Shown: positions 44,353 through 52,073 of the stretch, one piece after another
Numbering within the stretch: position 1 is the first letter of the stretch
Layout: every line of letters starts with the position of its first letter
Assembly: GCA_028280305.1 (NCBI GenBank)
Contig: JANQMC010000012.1
Span: 1 to 64,000 of the forward strand
Reading direction: 5' to 3'
Length of the DNA stretch: 64,000 bases
Source: Pelagibius sp.
GTDB taxonomy: Bacteria; Pseudomonadota; Alphaproteobacteria; Kiloniellales; Kiloniellaceae
Position numbers and translations under genes: made by a program
The notes under the pieces: generated by a model
The model's database searches: none
The model's input: the letters and a program-made list of their open reading frames with translations, nothing else
What the model was told of the DNA's origin: nothing

Positions 44353-45363
44353 CTAAGCCGGTTTCTTCATCTTGCCGCTGAAGCGCCTGGCCAGAGGCAG
44401 CAGGACAAAGGACACCAGGGGAATAACCGCGAAACCCAGGGCAAGGCCGAAAACCCCGTCCAAGGCTGCGGTGACGAGCCAGGTGACGAAAGCACTGGCA
44501 ACCGCCACCGTCTGCGCTGCTGCAAGCGCGACAGCGTGAATAGTATGCCCCAGGACATTCCAGCCCAGCACCTCAAGCCCATGAATGACGATGGAGCCGC
44601 CGACCCAGAGCATCGCTGCAGTTCCGATTGCGGCAATCAGCTTCATGAAGCCCGGCATGCCTTTGACGATGCCGCGTCCGAGGGCGCGAACGACCGCCAG
44701 GCGTCCGACCTGGCTCAGCTTCAATCCGACATCATCGGCTTTCACCAGGATCGCGACGCTGCCGTAGACTAAGGCTGTGATTCCGATGGCCACCATGGCC
44801 AGGACAAGACCTTCGATCCAGAGACTGTCGGCTTCGATCTCGGCGAGGGCGATGGTCATGATTTCGGCAGAAAGGATGAAGTCGGTCTTGATCGCACCTG
44901 CCACTCTTTCCTGTTCCAGGTGCGCGGCGTCCAGGGTTTCGGGTTTGGGTCCGTGATCGCTGTGTGGAACAAAGATGTGCAACACCTTTTCGGCGCCTTC
45001 GAAACACAGATAAGTGCCGCCCAGCATCAGCAAAGGCGTAAGCAGCCAGGGCGCAAAGGCATTGAGCAGCAGGGCGGCAGGCAGAAGAATGACAAGCTTG
45101 TTGAAGATCGACCCCCGCGCGATCTTCAGGACGATGGGCAGTTCCCGCGCCGCCGGCAGGCCGTGAACGTATTTGGGCGTTACCGCGGCATCGTCGATAA
45201 CGACCCCGGCGGCCTTGGAGCCGGCTTTGGCAGCGTCGTCGATGACGGCGCCGGCGACTTTTACACTGACCTTCGTGGCCTGCGCGGCCACATCGTCGAC
45301 CTGCGCCGCCGCCGCCCGGGCCAGGGCGGCCACGTCGTCGAGAAGGGCCAGAAGTCCGCTCAT
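44353..45363 (-). CDS. DUF808 (YedI-type) inner membrane protein
   Basis: 336 residues. The N-terminus is an amphipathic alanine-rich segment, MSGLLALLDDVAALARAAAAQVDDVAAQATKVSVKVAGAVIDDAAV, followed by GLPAARELPIVLKIARGSIFNKLVILLPAALLL and about seven TM helices with FEGAEKVLHIF and GAIKTDFILSAEIMTIAL. This is the full-length DUF808 pattern. Its function is unknown. It precedes the VWA gene in direction but is separated from it by 102 bases. Confidence 0.88.
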   Translation of the reverse strand: MSGLLALLDDVAALARAAAAQVDDVAAQATKVSVKVAGAVIDDAAKAGSKAAGVVIDDAAVTPKYVHGLPAARELPIVLKIARGSIFNKLVILLPAALLLNAFAPWLLTPLLMLGGTYLCFEGAEKVLHIFVPHSDHGPKPETLDAAHLEQERVAGAIKTDFILSAEIMTIALAEIEADSLWIEGLVLAMVAIGITALVYGSVAILVKADDVGLKLSQVGRLAVVRALGRGIVKGMPGFMKLIAAIGTAAMLWVGGSIVIHGLEVLGWNVLGHTIHAVALAAAQTVAVASAFVTWLVTAALDGVFGLALGFAVIPLVSFVLLPLARRFSGKMKKPA

Positions 45364-45464
45364 CCCAAACTGTTCCCGGATGCTCTAAGGGGTGAGATAG
45401 AAGGCCGTTCGGCGAGCCGTCTGCCGAACCGCAGTCTTCTTGGTATCCGGGGGCCGGGGTGGGG

Positions 45465-46244
45465 TCAACCGTTGTTGGAAGGCAGGCTGTTGCCGGCAAT
45501 CAGGTCGCGCCAGAACTTCTTTTCCAGCGCCTTGGGCAGATCGGCAGGGTCTTGAACGGTCATCAGAAAGGCGCCCGGGCCCCCGATGACGTTCTGCTCG
45601 AAATAAGCCGGCAAGTCGCGGCGCCCGCCGAAAACGACCCCGTTGATCGTCGCTCCCCGGCGAATGGCCTGATCCCGCTGCAGGCTGGGATCGAAGCCCG
45701 CGTTGTCGACGCCGTTGCTCAGAATGTTGATGACGGCCCGCCGCCCCTGAAAAGGGGCATCTTCGGCGAGCCGGCTGGCTGCGCCGACCGCTTGGGCGAT
45801 GTCGGTCATGCCGCCCCCCGGTGCAGCGGCTTGGTCGCTACGGGAAGCAGGGCCCTGATCTTTGCTCTCGTAGTGTGAGCGGTCGATGCGTGGCGCCGCG
45901 CGTAACTGCGCGGCCACCTTCGCCGCGTCCTGCGGGCTGGCAATCACCGTCCAGGGCACGATGATGCGCAACTGACCGTCACTCGACCATGTGAAGGCCA
46001 TGAAGCCGATCCGCTGCATCAGCCCCTCGCTGACGAGGGAAAGAAAGTCGGCGTTCATCACACCGCGGGAAAGGCCTGCGTACTGCAGCCATTCATCGTG
46101 GCGGGTTATTGAATCTGAAACATCGATGGCGGTGACAACGTTGAAGTCGGTGGAGAGAGGCAAGGGGGCCTCTTCCGCTGTGGCCGGATGAATAATCCCA
46201 GCGAAATGAAGAAATAAGACAGCAATCAGTGTTCTGAACAGCAT
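45465..46244 (-). CDS. DUF1194 von Willebrand factor A-like secreted protein
   Basis: 259 residues with a Sec signal (cleavage near TAEEA). The MIDAS motif DVSDSIT in VVTAIDVSDSITRHDEWLQYAGLSRG, then GFMAFTWSSDGQLRIIVPWTVIAS and GGGMTDIAQAVGAASRLAEDAPFQGRRAVINILSNGVDN (the second MIDAS element), match DUF1194. It is a metal-dependent protein-binding domain in the periplasm, partner unknown. An unusual nested inverted repeat precedes the gene at 46272-46319. Confidence 0.85.
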   Translation of the reverse strand: MLFRTLIAVLFLHFAGIIHPATAEEAPLPLSTDFNVVTAIDVSDSITRHDEWLQYAGLSRGVMNADFLSLVSEGLMQRIGFMAFTWSSDGQLRIIVPWTVIASPQDAAKVAAQLRAAPRIDRSHYESKDQGPASRSDQAAAPGGGMTDIAQAVGAASRLAEDAPFQGRRAVINILSNGVDNAGFDPSLQRDQAIRRGATINGVVFGGRRDLPAYFEQNVIGGPGAFLMTVQDPADLPKALEKKFWRDLIAGNSLPSNNG

Positions 46245-46620
46245 GGATTCTGCTCCTCAGTTGAAATTTATGCGCAAGAAGAAAAGGTTTGGTTAATTCA
46301 ACCTGAGAATATCTTGCGCTTTACTGTAGTTTTGCGGCGAAAAAAGCTGTAGGTCCGGATTTTGTGCTTATCGACTGTATTCCGGTGCTGTGCCGAGCAT
46401 GATCAGTCGTGACGCAAGTCAAATGGCGACCTGTGCCTCAGATCTCCAAGGCTTTCCGTGATTTCGGGAATGCCTGTTGCAGGAGACATCAGCTCGATCC
46501 GATGCTGGGCATCATCCTAAGCGGCAGGCATTTCCGTTGGATGTCCGTCCGGCCCTATACTTGTTTCAGTTGTTCCAGTCGTGCCGATGGACTTCTGGCC
46601 TATGGGTTTCTGAAAACGAC
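46245..46620. other. 376-base gene-free region, AT-rich near the VWA gene
   Basis: It contains the nested inverted repeat 46272-46319 and A/T-rich stretches near 46255-46345, suitable for the VWA gene promoter. Open frames crossing it run antisense into the small gene at 46621-46950 and lack ribosome sites. No RNA gene recognised. Confidence 0.5.
46272..46319. repeat. Nested inverted repeat upstream of the VWA gene
   Basis: Outer arms GCGCAAGA (46272-46279) and TCTTGCGC (46312-46319), inner arms AGGTT (46285-46289) and AACCT (46300-46304). All four arms are perfect. It starts 28 bases before the DUF1194 start on the minus strand, so it may be a leader hairpin masking the ribosome site or an operator. 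Confidence 0.5.
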
Positions 46621-46950
46621 TCAGGCGGCAAGAGTGCCGTTGGGGGCGGTCTTCGGCAGGCTGTAGCGCTTGGTCAGCGGATTGAACATGACGATGCAAC
46701 GGCCCGACATCTCGGTCAGGTAGGATTCCACCGTTGCCGGCGCCAAAGCCGTCACCTGGCTCAACTCATCCCGGGTAGAGGGCAGCATCTCGGCGAGCGC
46801 GGCAAGCAGCCGGCCCCGCGGGTCTGCGCCCGGCTCGTTGCCCCGCCCGTCCTTGCCGCCGGGCTGCCTGTTGGAATTGGCCGGCTGGTTGCGGTCCGAC
46901 GACAGCGCGGCGCCGATGATGCCGAAAAGGAGTGTTTGAGCGACAAACAT
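46621..46950 (-). CDS. Small protein with N-terminal hydrophobic segment and winged-helix-like domain
   Basis: 109 residues. ATG at 46950 has AAGGAAG eight bases upstream, which supports it as a real gene. MFVAQTLLFGIIGAALSS is hydrophobic (short anchor), then a polar Gly/Asn/Pro linker, then LLAALAEMLPSTRDELSQVTALAPATVESYLTEMSGRCIVMFNPLTKRYSL, which has the helix-turn-helix plus beta-hairpin rhythm of a winged helix. Family not recognised. Possibly a membrane-tethered DNA-binding protein, by inference only. Neighbours do not suggest a role. Confidence 0.55.
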   Translation of the reverse strand: MFVAQTLLFGIIGAALSSDRNQPANSNRQPGGKDGRGNEPGADPRGRLLAALAEMLPSTRDELSQVTALAPATVESYLTEMSGRCIVMFNPLTKRYSLPKTAPNGTLAA

Positions 46951-47081
46951 GATCTGACTTCCTTGGTCTTTGCCCCGGGGCGGAGCGTATCTTGGGTTCC
47001 TGGTAAGACCTACGGACCCAGATGAACGGCGGTTTCACGCGCCAGAAAAAACCAGGAAGGTTAATAAAAAACAAATGCTTT

Positions 47082-47636
47082 CTATCTGTTTCCGGGGTCG
47101 CTCAGAGCCCCGAGGAACTGTTGGACAGCCTCTTCCAGGCTGCCGTCATTGACAATCGTGCGCACGGTCCCCCCCGGCGGCAGTTCGGCACTGCGGGCCA
47201 GACGGCGGCGCACGGCCGCCAAGTCCTCGCGTCCCCGGTTGAGCAGACGCTGTTCCAGGACCTCGGGGGAGGCCGTAATGCGGATCACCAGGGTGTCGGA
47301 ATGTTTAGCCCGGGCTTCAGAAATGACCGAGCGCGAGACATTGGCAACTACCGTTGCGCCTTCGCTCAGCTGGGTGGCAATCGTTCCCGGCAGGGCGTAG
47401 CGCAAGCCGTGGGCCGGCCAGTGCAGGAAGAATGCACCTTGAGCGCATAGGCGCTCGAACTCATCCGCCCCGACCGTGTCGTGATCCTCGCTGTTCGGAT
47501 CGCTCTGCCGCGTGATGATTCGCCGCGGGAAAACATAGTCCACCTGGCTGGCCAGCTCGGCTTTCGCGGCATTGATGATGCTGTCCTTGCCGACCCCGCT
47601 GGGGCCGACGACGAGCACGAGGCGGCCTTTGGACAT
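47082..47636 (-). CDS. phnN: Ribose 1,5-bisphosphate phosphokinase
   Basis: 184 residues, normal for PhnN. Guanylate-kinase-like fold: P-loop VVGPSGVGKDSI near residue 10, RRIITRQSD, GLRYALPGTIATQLSEGATVVANVSRSVI, and LLNRGRED. PhnN phosphorylates ribose 1,5-bisphosphate to PRPP, recycling the sugar released by C-P lyase. Last of three genes with an HD-domain protein and DUF1045; no phnGHIJKLM is in the window. Confidence 0.9.
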   Translation of the reverse strand: MSKGRLVLVVGPSGVGKDSIINAAKAELASQVDYVFPRRIITRQSDPNSEDHDTVGADEFERLCAQGAFFLHWPAHGLRYALPGTIATQLSEGATVVANVSRSVISEARAKHSDTLVIRITASPEVLEQRLLNRGREDLAAVRRRLARSAELPPGGTVRTIVNDGSLEEAVQQFLGALSDPGNR

Positions 47637-47661
47637 TTCGATACTTCGCCTTTGGATGGGG

Positions 47662-48231
47662 CTATGCCGAGAGCGAGCGTTCGATCATCGGTGCGAACGC
47701 TTGGAGGGCAGGAGTTTTCTTATCCGGGTCCTTGGCGGCCTCGTCCCAGCGGCGAAGGGCAATCGCATCTGCTGCGTAGGGCCTTGCGAGAAAGCTGTCG
47801 GCCTCGGCGGCGTTAAAGGGGCCACCCTGTACGGCCAGGCTCCTGATCGACTCGTCGGAAAGGCGCTGGAAGTACCCTTCCTCCGCCTGACAGAGATAAC
47901 GCTTGGCATCCACGTGCATGGCAATCGGGGCCGTCACTGCGGCGCCGAACCAGCGAGACAGATAGGCGGCGCCGACCTTCTCGTGCGCGGCGTCGATGCC
48001 GGCGGCCGCTGCACCCTCATCTTTGGGGTTCACCAAATGGCCGATATCATGCAGCAGCGCCGCCACCACGAGGCTTTCGGCTGCGCCGCTTTCCTGGGCC
48101 AGGGTGGCGCACTGAAGTGCGTGCGCCAACTGGCTTATCTCTTCTCCACCATAGCGGTCGCCGCCCAGGTCCTCGAGAATATCCAGCAATGCGGGAACCG
48201 GCTGTCCTTCGTTTTTGTTTAAATCGTTCAT
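47662..48231 (-). CDS. HD-domain protein of the phosphonate-associated, PhnZ-like group
   Basis: 189 residues. The metal-site residues follow PhnZ in order and almost in spacing: Tyr27 and Glu30 (RYGGE), His37, His61-Asp62 (LLHDIGH), His83, His106, Asp163; PhnZ numbers recalled are Tyr24, Glu27, His34, His58, Asp59, His80, His104, Asp161. PhnZ is a mixed-valent diiron oxygenase that cleaves 2-amino-1-hydroxyethylphosphonate. The phosphonate-operon HDIG family, to which this belongs, is broader, and its partner PhnY is not here. It overlaps DUF1045 by four bases (ATGA). Confidence 0.82.
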   Translation of the reverse strand: MNDLNKNEGQPVPALLDILEDLGGDRYGGEEISQLAHALQCATLAQESGAAESLVVAALLHDIGHLVNPKDEGAAAAGIDAAHEKVGAAYLSRWFGAAVTAPIAMHVDAKRYLCQAEEGYFQRLSDESIRSLAVQGGPFNAAEADSFLARPYAADAIALRRWDEAAKDPDKKTPALQAFAPMIERSLSA

Positions 48232-48992
48232 AGTGCTGCCTGTCCTCTGTCTGAGCTTTCCGCATCAGCGGCTTCTTCGCGGTCCCGTACGCCGAGGCTG
48301 AACCGCTCTTCGAGCATGAAGGGCGAGTGTGTATCGGCTTGGCTGTAGAGGCTGATCTCCTGAACCGGTGTGGGCTGATCAAGTGCAGAGGCCAGGTATT
48401 CAGCCAGGGCTTCTTGCAGTCTCTCTCGCTTTTGTCGATCGGCCAAGGGGCCGGTTAAGGTCATATGAAACCGAAATTCCTCGAAAACGTAGGGGTAACC
48501 CCAGCGGCGGAGCAACGCTTCCTGGCGCGGCGTCAAACCCTTGGCAAGGCGGCGCTGAACACTCTCTTCGCTCAAAGGAGCTCTGAGAGCGTCGAGGTCT
48601 CTGACGGCTTCCGCGGCGAGGGTTTCCATTGCCGGGGCGGGCTCTGAGAAGGTCAACGCAAGGAAGGGACCGATGGCGGAGACTTTAAGAGGCGGCGCTG
48701 TAAACGACGGCTGGTCCAAGGCAAAGCGGCTAAGGCTGTTACGGAGTTGCTGCAGGGTGCAGTCGGCGGAGAGGTGAAAGGGGGCCTTCAACGTGGCATG
48801 GAAGCCGTAGTGCCGCGGACTCTCGGTTGCTGCCGCCAGTTCCACCGCAGTCCAGCCTTCCAGTTTGGGTGGCGTGCGGAACCGGCCGGTCTCGCAGTCC
48901 CGACCAAGCCAGTCTTGCGCAAGCGCCCAAAGCGCGTTGCGGCGCGGCAGGGCGTAGTACACGGCATAGCGTGGAAGATGATCTTGGCTCAT
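48228..48992 (-). CDS. DUF1045 phosphonate-locus 2H phosphoesterase-like protein
   Basis: 254 residues from the ATG at 48992 with AGGA five bases upstream (a longer start at 49022 lacks a site). RYAVYYALPRRNALWALAQDWLGRD, then the two H-x-T/S motifs of the 2H phosphoesterase fold: GFHATLKAPF and FRFHMTLTG. DUF1045 genes nearly always travel with phosphonate genes; the activity is unassigned but a cyclic-phosphate or phosphoribosyl substrate is plausible. First gene of the trio with the HD protein and phnN, and nearest to the Pho-box region. Confidence 0.88.
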   Translation of the reverse strand: MSQDHLPRYAVYYALPRRNALWALAQDWLGRDCETGRFRTPPKLEGWTAVELAAATESPRHYGFHATLKAPFHLSADCTLQQLRNSLSRFALDQPSFTAPPLKVSAIGPFLALTFSEPAPAMETLAAEAVRDLDALRAPLSEESVQRRLAKGLTPRQEALLRRWGYPYVFEEFRFHMTLTGPLADRQKRERLQEALAEYLASALDQPTPVQEISLYSQADTHSPFMLEERFSLGVRDREEAADAESSDRGQAAL

Positions 48993-49068
48993 CGACTTCC
49001 TATCGGGGCGGATACTTCTCAATACACTCTTTTAGCCAGAGTCTGGTCCGCCGTACAGAATCGGAAAC

Positions 49069-49086
49069 ACTACAGTTTCATGACGG
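49069..49086 (-). promoter_or_regulatory. Pho-box-like site 2
   Basis: On the minus strand CCGTCAT-GAAA-CTGTAGT matches the PhoB direct-repeat consensus CTGTCAT-N4-CTGTCAT at 11 of 14 positions. It lies 77 bases upstream of the DUF1045 start in the orientation expected for that operon. Confidence 0.5.
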
Positions 49087-49165
49087 GAAAGGCTGGTTGC
49101 GAGGTCCCGAGTCGCCGGTCAATAAGGTTAAGGAAGGTTCGAAATTGGCGAAGTATGTATCTTCC

Positions 49166-49183
49166 ATGACAGTGTAATGACGT
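49166..49183 (-). promoter_or_regulatory. Pho-box-like site 1
   Basis: On the minus strand ACGTCAT-TACA-CTGTCAT matches the PhoB consensus at 12 of 14 positions, the second half perfectly. It lies 174 bases from DUF1045 and 118 bases from plcP. On the plus strand a good -10 element, TATATT (49190-49195), follows seven bases after the box, giving a possible plcP promoter. Confidence 0.62.
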
Positions 49184-49300
49184 GGGTGTTATATTCGCAG
49201 CTACTTTGGTGATGGAGATTTGTTATTTAAAAAGATCTTGATATAAGCCGCGGAAACACCACCGCTTTTGGTGGTCTTAAGGGATCTGCGGAGTATACCG

Positions 49301-50101
49301 ATGGATGGCCTGGCACCTTTTGGACCTTCACGATATCGCAGTGTTTTCATCTCCGACATTCACCTGGGCACGCGGGGATGCAAAGCGGACTATCTGCTCG
49401 ACTTTTTGAAGAACACCGATTGCGAAACGCTCTACCTTGTCGGCGACATATTTGATGGCTGGCGCCTGAAAAAGAACTGGTACTGGCCGCAGGCGCATAA
49501 CGACGTGGTGCAGAAGCTGCTGCGCAAGGTGCGCAAGGGCATGCGGCTGGTCTATGTTCCCGGCAATCACGACGAGGTGCTGCGCGGCTATCTCGGCATG
49601 CACTTCGGTGGTGTCGAAGTGATGAAAGAGGTGATTCACGAGACGGCCGACGGCAAGCGGATGCTGGTCATCCACGGCGACGAATTCGACGGCATCGTGA
49701 AGTACGCGCGTTGGCTGGCGCTGCTCGGCGACTGGGCCTATGTGACGATGCTGCACGTGAACACCTGGTTCAACTTCCTGAGGCGCAAGCTGGGTTTCGG
49801 CTACTGGTCGCTCTCGGCCTATCTGAAGCACCGGGTGAAGAACGCCGTCCAGTTCATCTGCAGTTTTGAGGAAGCAGTCGTTGCCGAGGCCAAGCGACAC
49901 GGCGTGGACGGCGTCATCTGCGGCCATATCCATATGGCGGAGATGCGGATGATCGACGGGATCCTCTATGTGAACGACGGCGACTGGGTGGAGAGCTGCA
50001 CGGCGCTGGTCGAACACATGGACGGGCGCCTTGAGATCCTGCCCTGGGCGGAGCTGCGCGCCTTTCCGATGCTGGAGTCGGCGTCGGTGGCGACGGCGTA
50101 G
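49301..50101 (+). CDS. plcP: Metallophosphoesterase, PlcP-type phospholipase C
   Basis: 266 residues from the ATG at 49301 (GGAG nine bases upstream). Dinuclear metallophosphoesterase motifs: SDIHLG (Asp19, His21), VGDIFDGW (Asp49), GNHDE (Asn89, His90), IHGDEFD, and GHIHMA. It is COG2908, the family of both LpxH and PlcP. The immediate partner is an Agt-like glycosyltransferase, and Pho boxes lie upstream. That arrangement is the known PlcP-Agt lipid-remodelling pair, in which phospholipid head groups are removed to give diacylglycerol under phosphate limitation. LpxH function is the alternative but the context is against it. Confidence 0.82.
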   Translation: MDGLAPFGPSRYRSVFISDIHLGTRGCKADYLLDFLKNTDCETLYLVGDIFDGWRLKKNWYWPQAHNDVVQKLLRKVRKGMRLVYVPGNHDEVLRGYLGMHFGGVEVMKEVIHETADGKRMLVIHGDEFDGIVKYARWLALLGDWAYVTMLHVNTWFNFLRRKLGFGYWSLSAYLKHRVKNAVQFICSFEEAVVAEAKRHGVDGVICGHIHMAEMRMIDGILYVNDGDWVESCTALVEHMDGRLEILPWAELRAFPMLESASVATA

Positions 50102-50106
50102 CGCCG

Positions 50107-51105
50107 ATGCGTATTCTGCTGGCGAGCGACGCTTGGTTTCCTCAGATCAACGGCGTGGTCCGGACCTTGAGCCGCGTGCGTCAGGAACTGGAGGCGGAGG
50201 GCCATGTCTTCGAGGTCATCGCGCCGGATCAGTTCCGCACTGTTCCCTGTCCCTCTTACCCGGAGATCCGTCTGGCGATCCTGCCGGGCATCGGTTTGAA
50301 AAGGCGTATCGAGTCGTTCGGCCCCGATGCCATTCATATCGCGACGGAGGGGCCGATCGGTCTGGCGGTGAGAAACTACTGCGTGAAACACAAGCTGCCG
50401 TTCACCACCTCCTATCACACCCGCTTTCCGGAATACCTCTCGGCGCGGATACCGGTTTCGCCGGACCTGGGCTACCGCTTCATGCGCTGGTTCCACAAGC
50501 CTTCCCGTGGGATCATGGTGGCGACCCAGTCGATGCGCCGCGAGCTGGAGTCCAAGGGCTTCACCGGGATCGTCGACTGGACCCGCGGTGTCGATACGAC
50601 GCTGTTCCGCCCCGATGCCCCCAAGGCCATCGATCTGCCGAAACCGGTCTACATGTACGTCGGCCGGGTGGCAGTGGAGAAGAACATCAAGGCCTTTCTG
50701 GACCTTGATCTCGACGGCAGCAAGGTTGTGGTCGGCGACGGGCCGCAGCGTAGCCAGTTGGAGACCGAATATCCCGAGGTGGTTTTCGCCGGCGCCAAGC
50801 AGGGCGAAGAGCTGGCGGCGCATTATGCCTCGGGTGATGTCTTTGTCTTCCCCAGCCGCACCGATACTTTCGGCTTGGTGATGCTGGAGGCCCTGGCCAG
50901 CGGCATGCCGGTGGCCGCCTATCCCGTGCCCGGCCCCCTGGACGTGGTCGACGGCTCCGGTGCTGGGGTGCTCAGCGAGGATCTGGCCGCGGCCACCCGC
51001 GACGCCATCAAGATCCCCCGCGACCACTGCCGCGCGCACGCGCTCACCTTCTCCTGGGCCAACTGTGCCGAGATGTTCCGCGCCAATCTGCGGCCGCTGG
51101 GTTGA
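50107..51105 (+). CDS. agt: GT4 glycosyltransferase, Agt-type glycolipid synthase
   Basis: 332 residues. N-terminal LLASDAWFPQINGVVRTLSRVRQELEAEGH and SYHTRFPEY, C-terminal donor site with TDTFGLVMLEALASGMPVAAYPVPGPLDVV (the EX7E-like region). It belongs to the GT4 group that includes Agrobacterium Agt, which glycosylates diacylglycerol with glucose or glucuronate during phosphate starvation. It starts five bases after plcP, so diacylglycerol made by PlcP is used directly. GDP-mannose-dependent mannosyltransferase is the usual generic annotation for this fold. Confidence 0.83.
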   Translation: MRILLASDAWFPQINGVVRTLSRVRQELEAEGHVFEVIAPDQFRTVPCPSYPEIRLAILPGIGLKRRIESFGPDAIHIATEGPIGLAVRNYCVKHKLPFTTSYHTRFPEYLSARIPVSPDLGYRFMRWFHKPSRGIMVATQSMRRELESKGFTGIVDWTRGVDTTLFRPDAPKAIDLPKPVYMYVGRVAVEKNIKAFLDLDLDGSKVVVGDGPQRSQLETEYPEVVFAGAKQGEELAAHYASGDVFVFPSRTDTFGLVMLEALASGMPVAAYPVPGPLDVVDGSGAGVLSEDLAAATRDAIKIPRDHCRAHALTFSWANCAEMFRANLRPLG

Positions 51106-51136
51106 GAATCATTCCCCGCAGGTTTGGGCATGTGCA

Positions 51137-51910
51137 TTAATCAAGACAAGAAGCCCCGGTTTCCCTGTAGGTGCGGCACCAACGTTCTTTCAGCTGTGCG
51201 ATGTATTCAGACCACTCCTCCAGATAAATCGGAACGAGCTGAGCTTCGGTTGCATCCATATCTTGGATGTTGTCGACAACCAGAGAACTCACCTTCTCGA
51301 ATGCAGTCTCGAACCGTTCAGTTTCGTCGCGGAGCGGCTTTTCAGTGCATATCTTGGACTTGAACCACTCGCCGTCACCCTGGCACCAGTGTTCCAGTCG
51401 AAAGGCGGCTAGCTTGTAGTGCAGAGAAGCAAATGAGGCATCGCCGCGGTCGGCATTGCATCTACCCAGGGAGCGGGTAAGGAAGTAGTCAAAGACAAAC
51501 GTCAACTCAGTTTGATCCATCATCCGCTCCGACTTGAAGAGTATCTCGCTCCCGGTTTTCCTCTCAATGAGGATTTCGAAGGCTTTCCCTTCGGCCCTGA
51601 AGTCAAAATACGGTGGGAGATCGGTCCACAGAACGAAGGTGTTTGCGCGCTCAAGGCTGGACAGGTGGTTTGAAACAAGATTGTTCGATATCTCTTCGAT
51701 TTCGTCCGGAGTCCGAGGGACGAAGTCGGTGTCTATCGCGGCGCCGAAGTTCTTTTTGAAGTCTTTCGGCAGCCTGACGATGTGAGTGGCATTCCAGCCA
51801 AAGTTCCGTGTCGGGTGTTTGCCGATCGTACAGATCGATTGGGCTAAAGCCTCGCTCGGTACCCAAGTCATCGTCATGGCCAGGGTCAGCAGTATGTAGA
51901 GTCTGCGCAT
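51137..51910 (-). CDS. Orphan secreted protein, unknown function
   Basis: 257 residues with a Sec signal (LYILLTLAMTMTW... cleavage near ALAQ). Six cysteines in the mature part (Cys at about 27, 156, 182, 193, 245, 255) could form disulfides. No known domain recognised. Lys/Phe/Thr-rich composition and a GC content that by eye is near 50 percent contrast with neighbours above 60 percent, so recent acquisition is possible. It converges with agt (32-base gap) and diverges from the SMP-30 gene. Confidence 0.7.
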   Translation of the reverse strand: MRRLYILLTLAMTMTWVPSEALAQSICTIGKHPTRNFGWNATHIVRLPKDFKKNFGAAIDTDFVPRTPDEIEEISNNLVSNHLSSLERANTFVLWTDLPPYFDFRAEGKAFEILIERKTGSEILFKSERMMDQTELTFVFDYFLTRSLGRCNADRGDASFASLHYKLAAFRLEHWCQGDGEWFKSKICTEKPLRDETERFETAFEKVSSLVVDNIQDMDATEAQLVPIYLEEWSEYIAQLKERWCRTYRETGASCLD

Positions 51911-52073
51911 CGGGGCTTGGCTCTGCTATCTGTTGCCGGATAAGTTGAATTACTATCACGACTGCACAGGCAACGACAGCGTGCGCTTGTCGTTGGCCGG
52001 GCACGCGGCAAGCATTAGACTGTTTTTCTGGACAAAGGGCGTTGAAGGCCCGTTATTTTGGGAGGAGGGGCCG

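Larger units (their letters stand above)
48993..49300. other. Divergent promoter region of the phosphorus-starvation genes
   Basis: 308 bases between DUF1045 (left) and plcP (right), with two Pho-box-like sequences (49069-49086, 49166-49183), a TATATT at 49190-49195, and an AT-rich stretch near 49210-49245. No gene seen. Confidence 0.6.

Noticed and set aside
46409-46666. Plus-strand 85-residue frame upstream of the small wHTH-like gene
   Set aside because: Ends antisense inside 46621-46950, whose minus-strand start has a good ribosome site.
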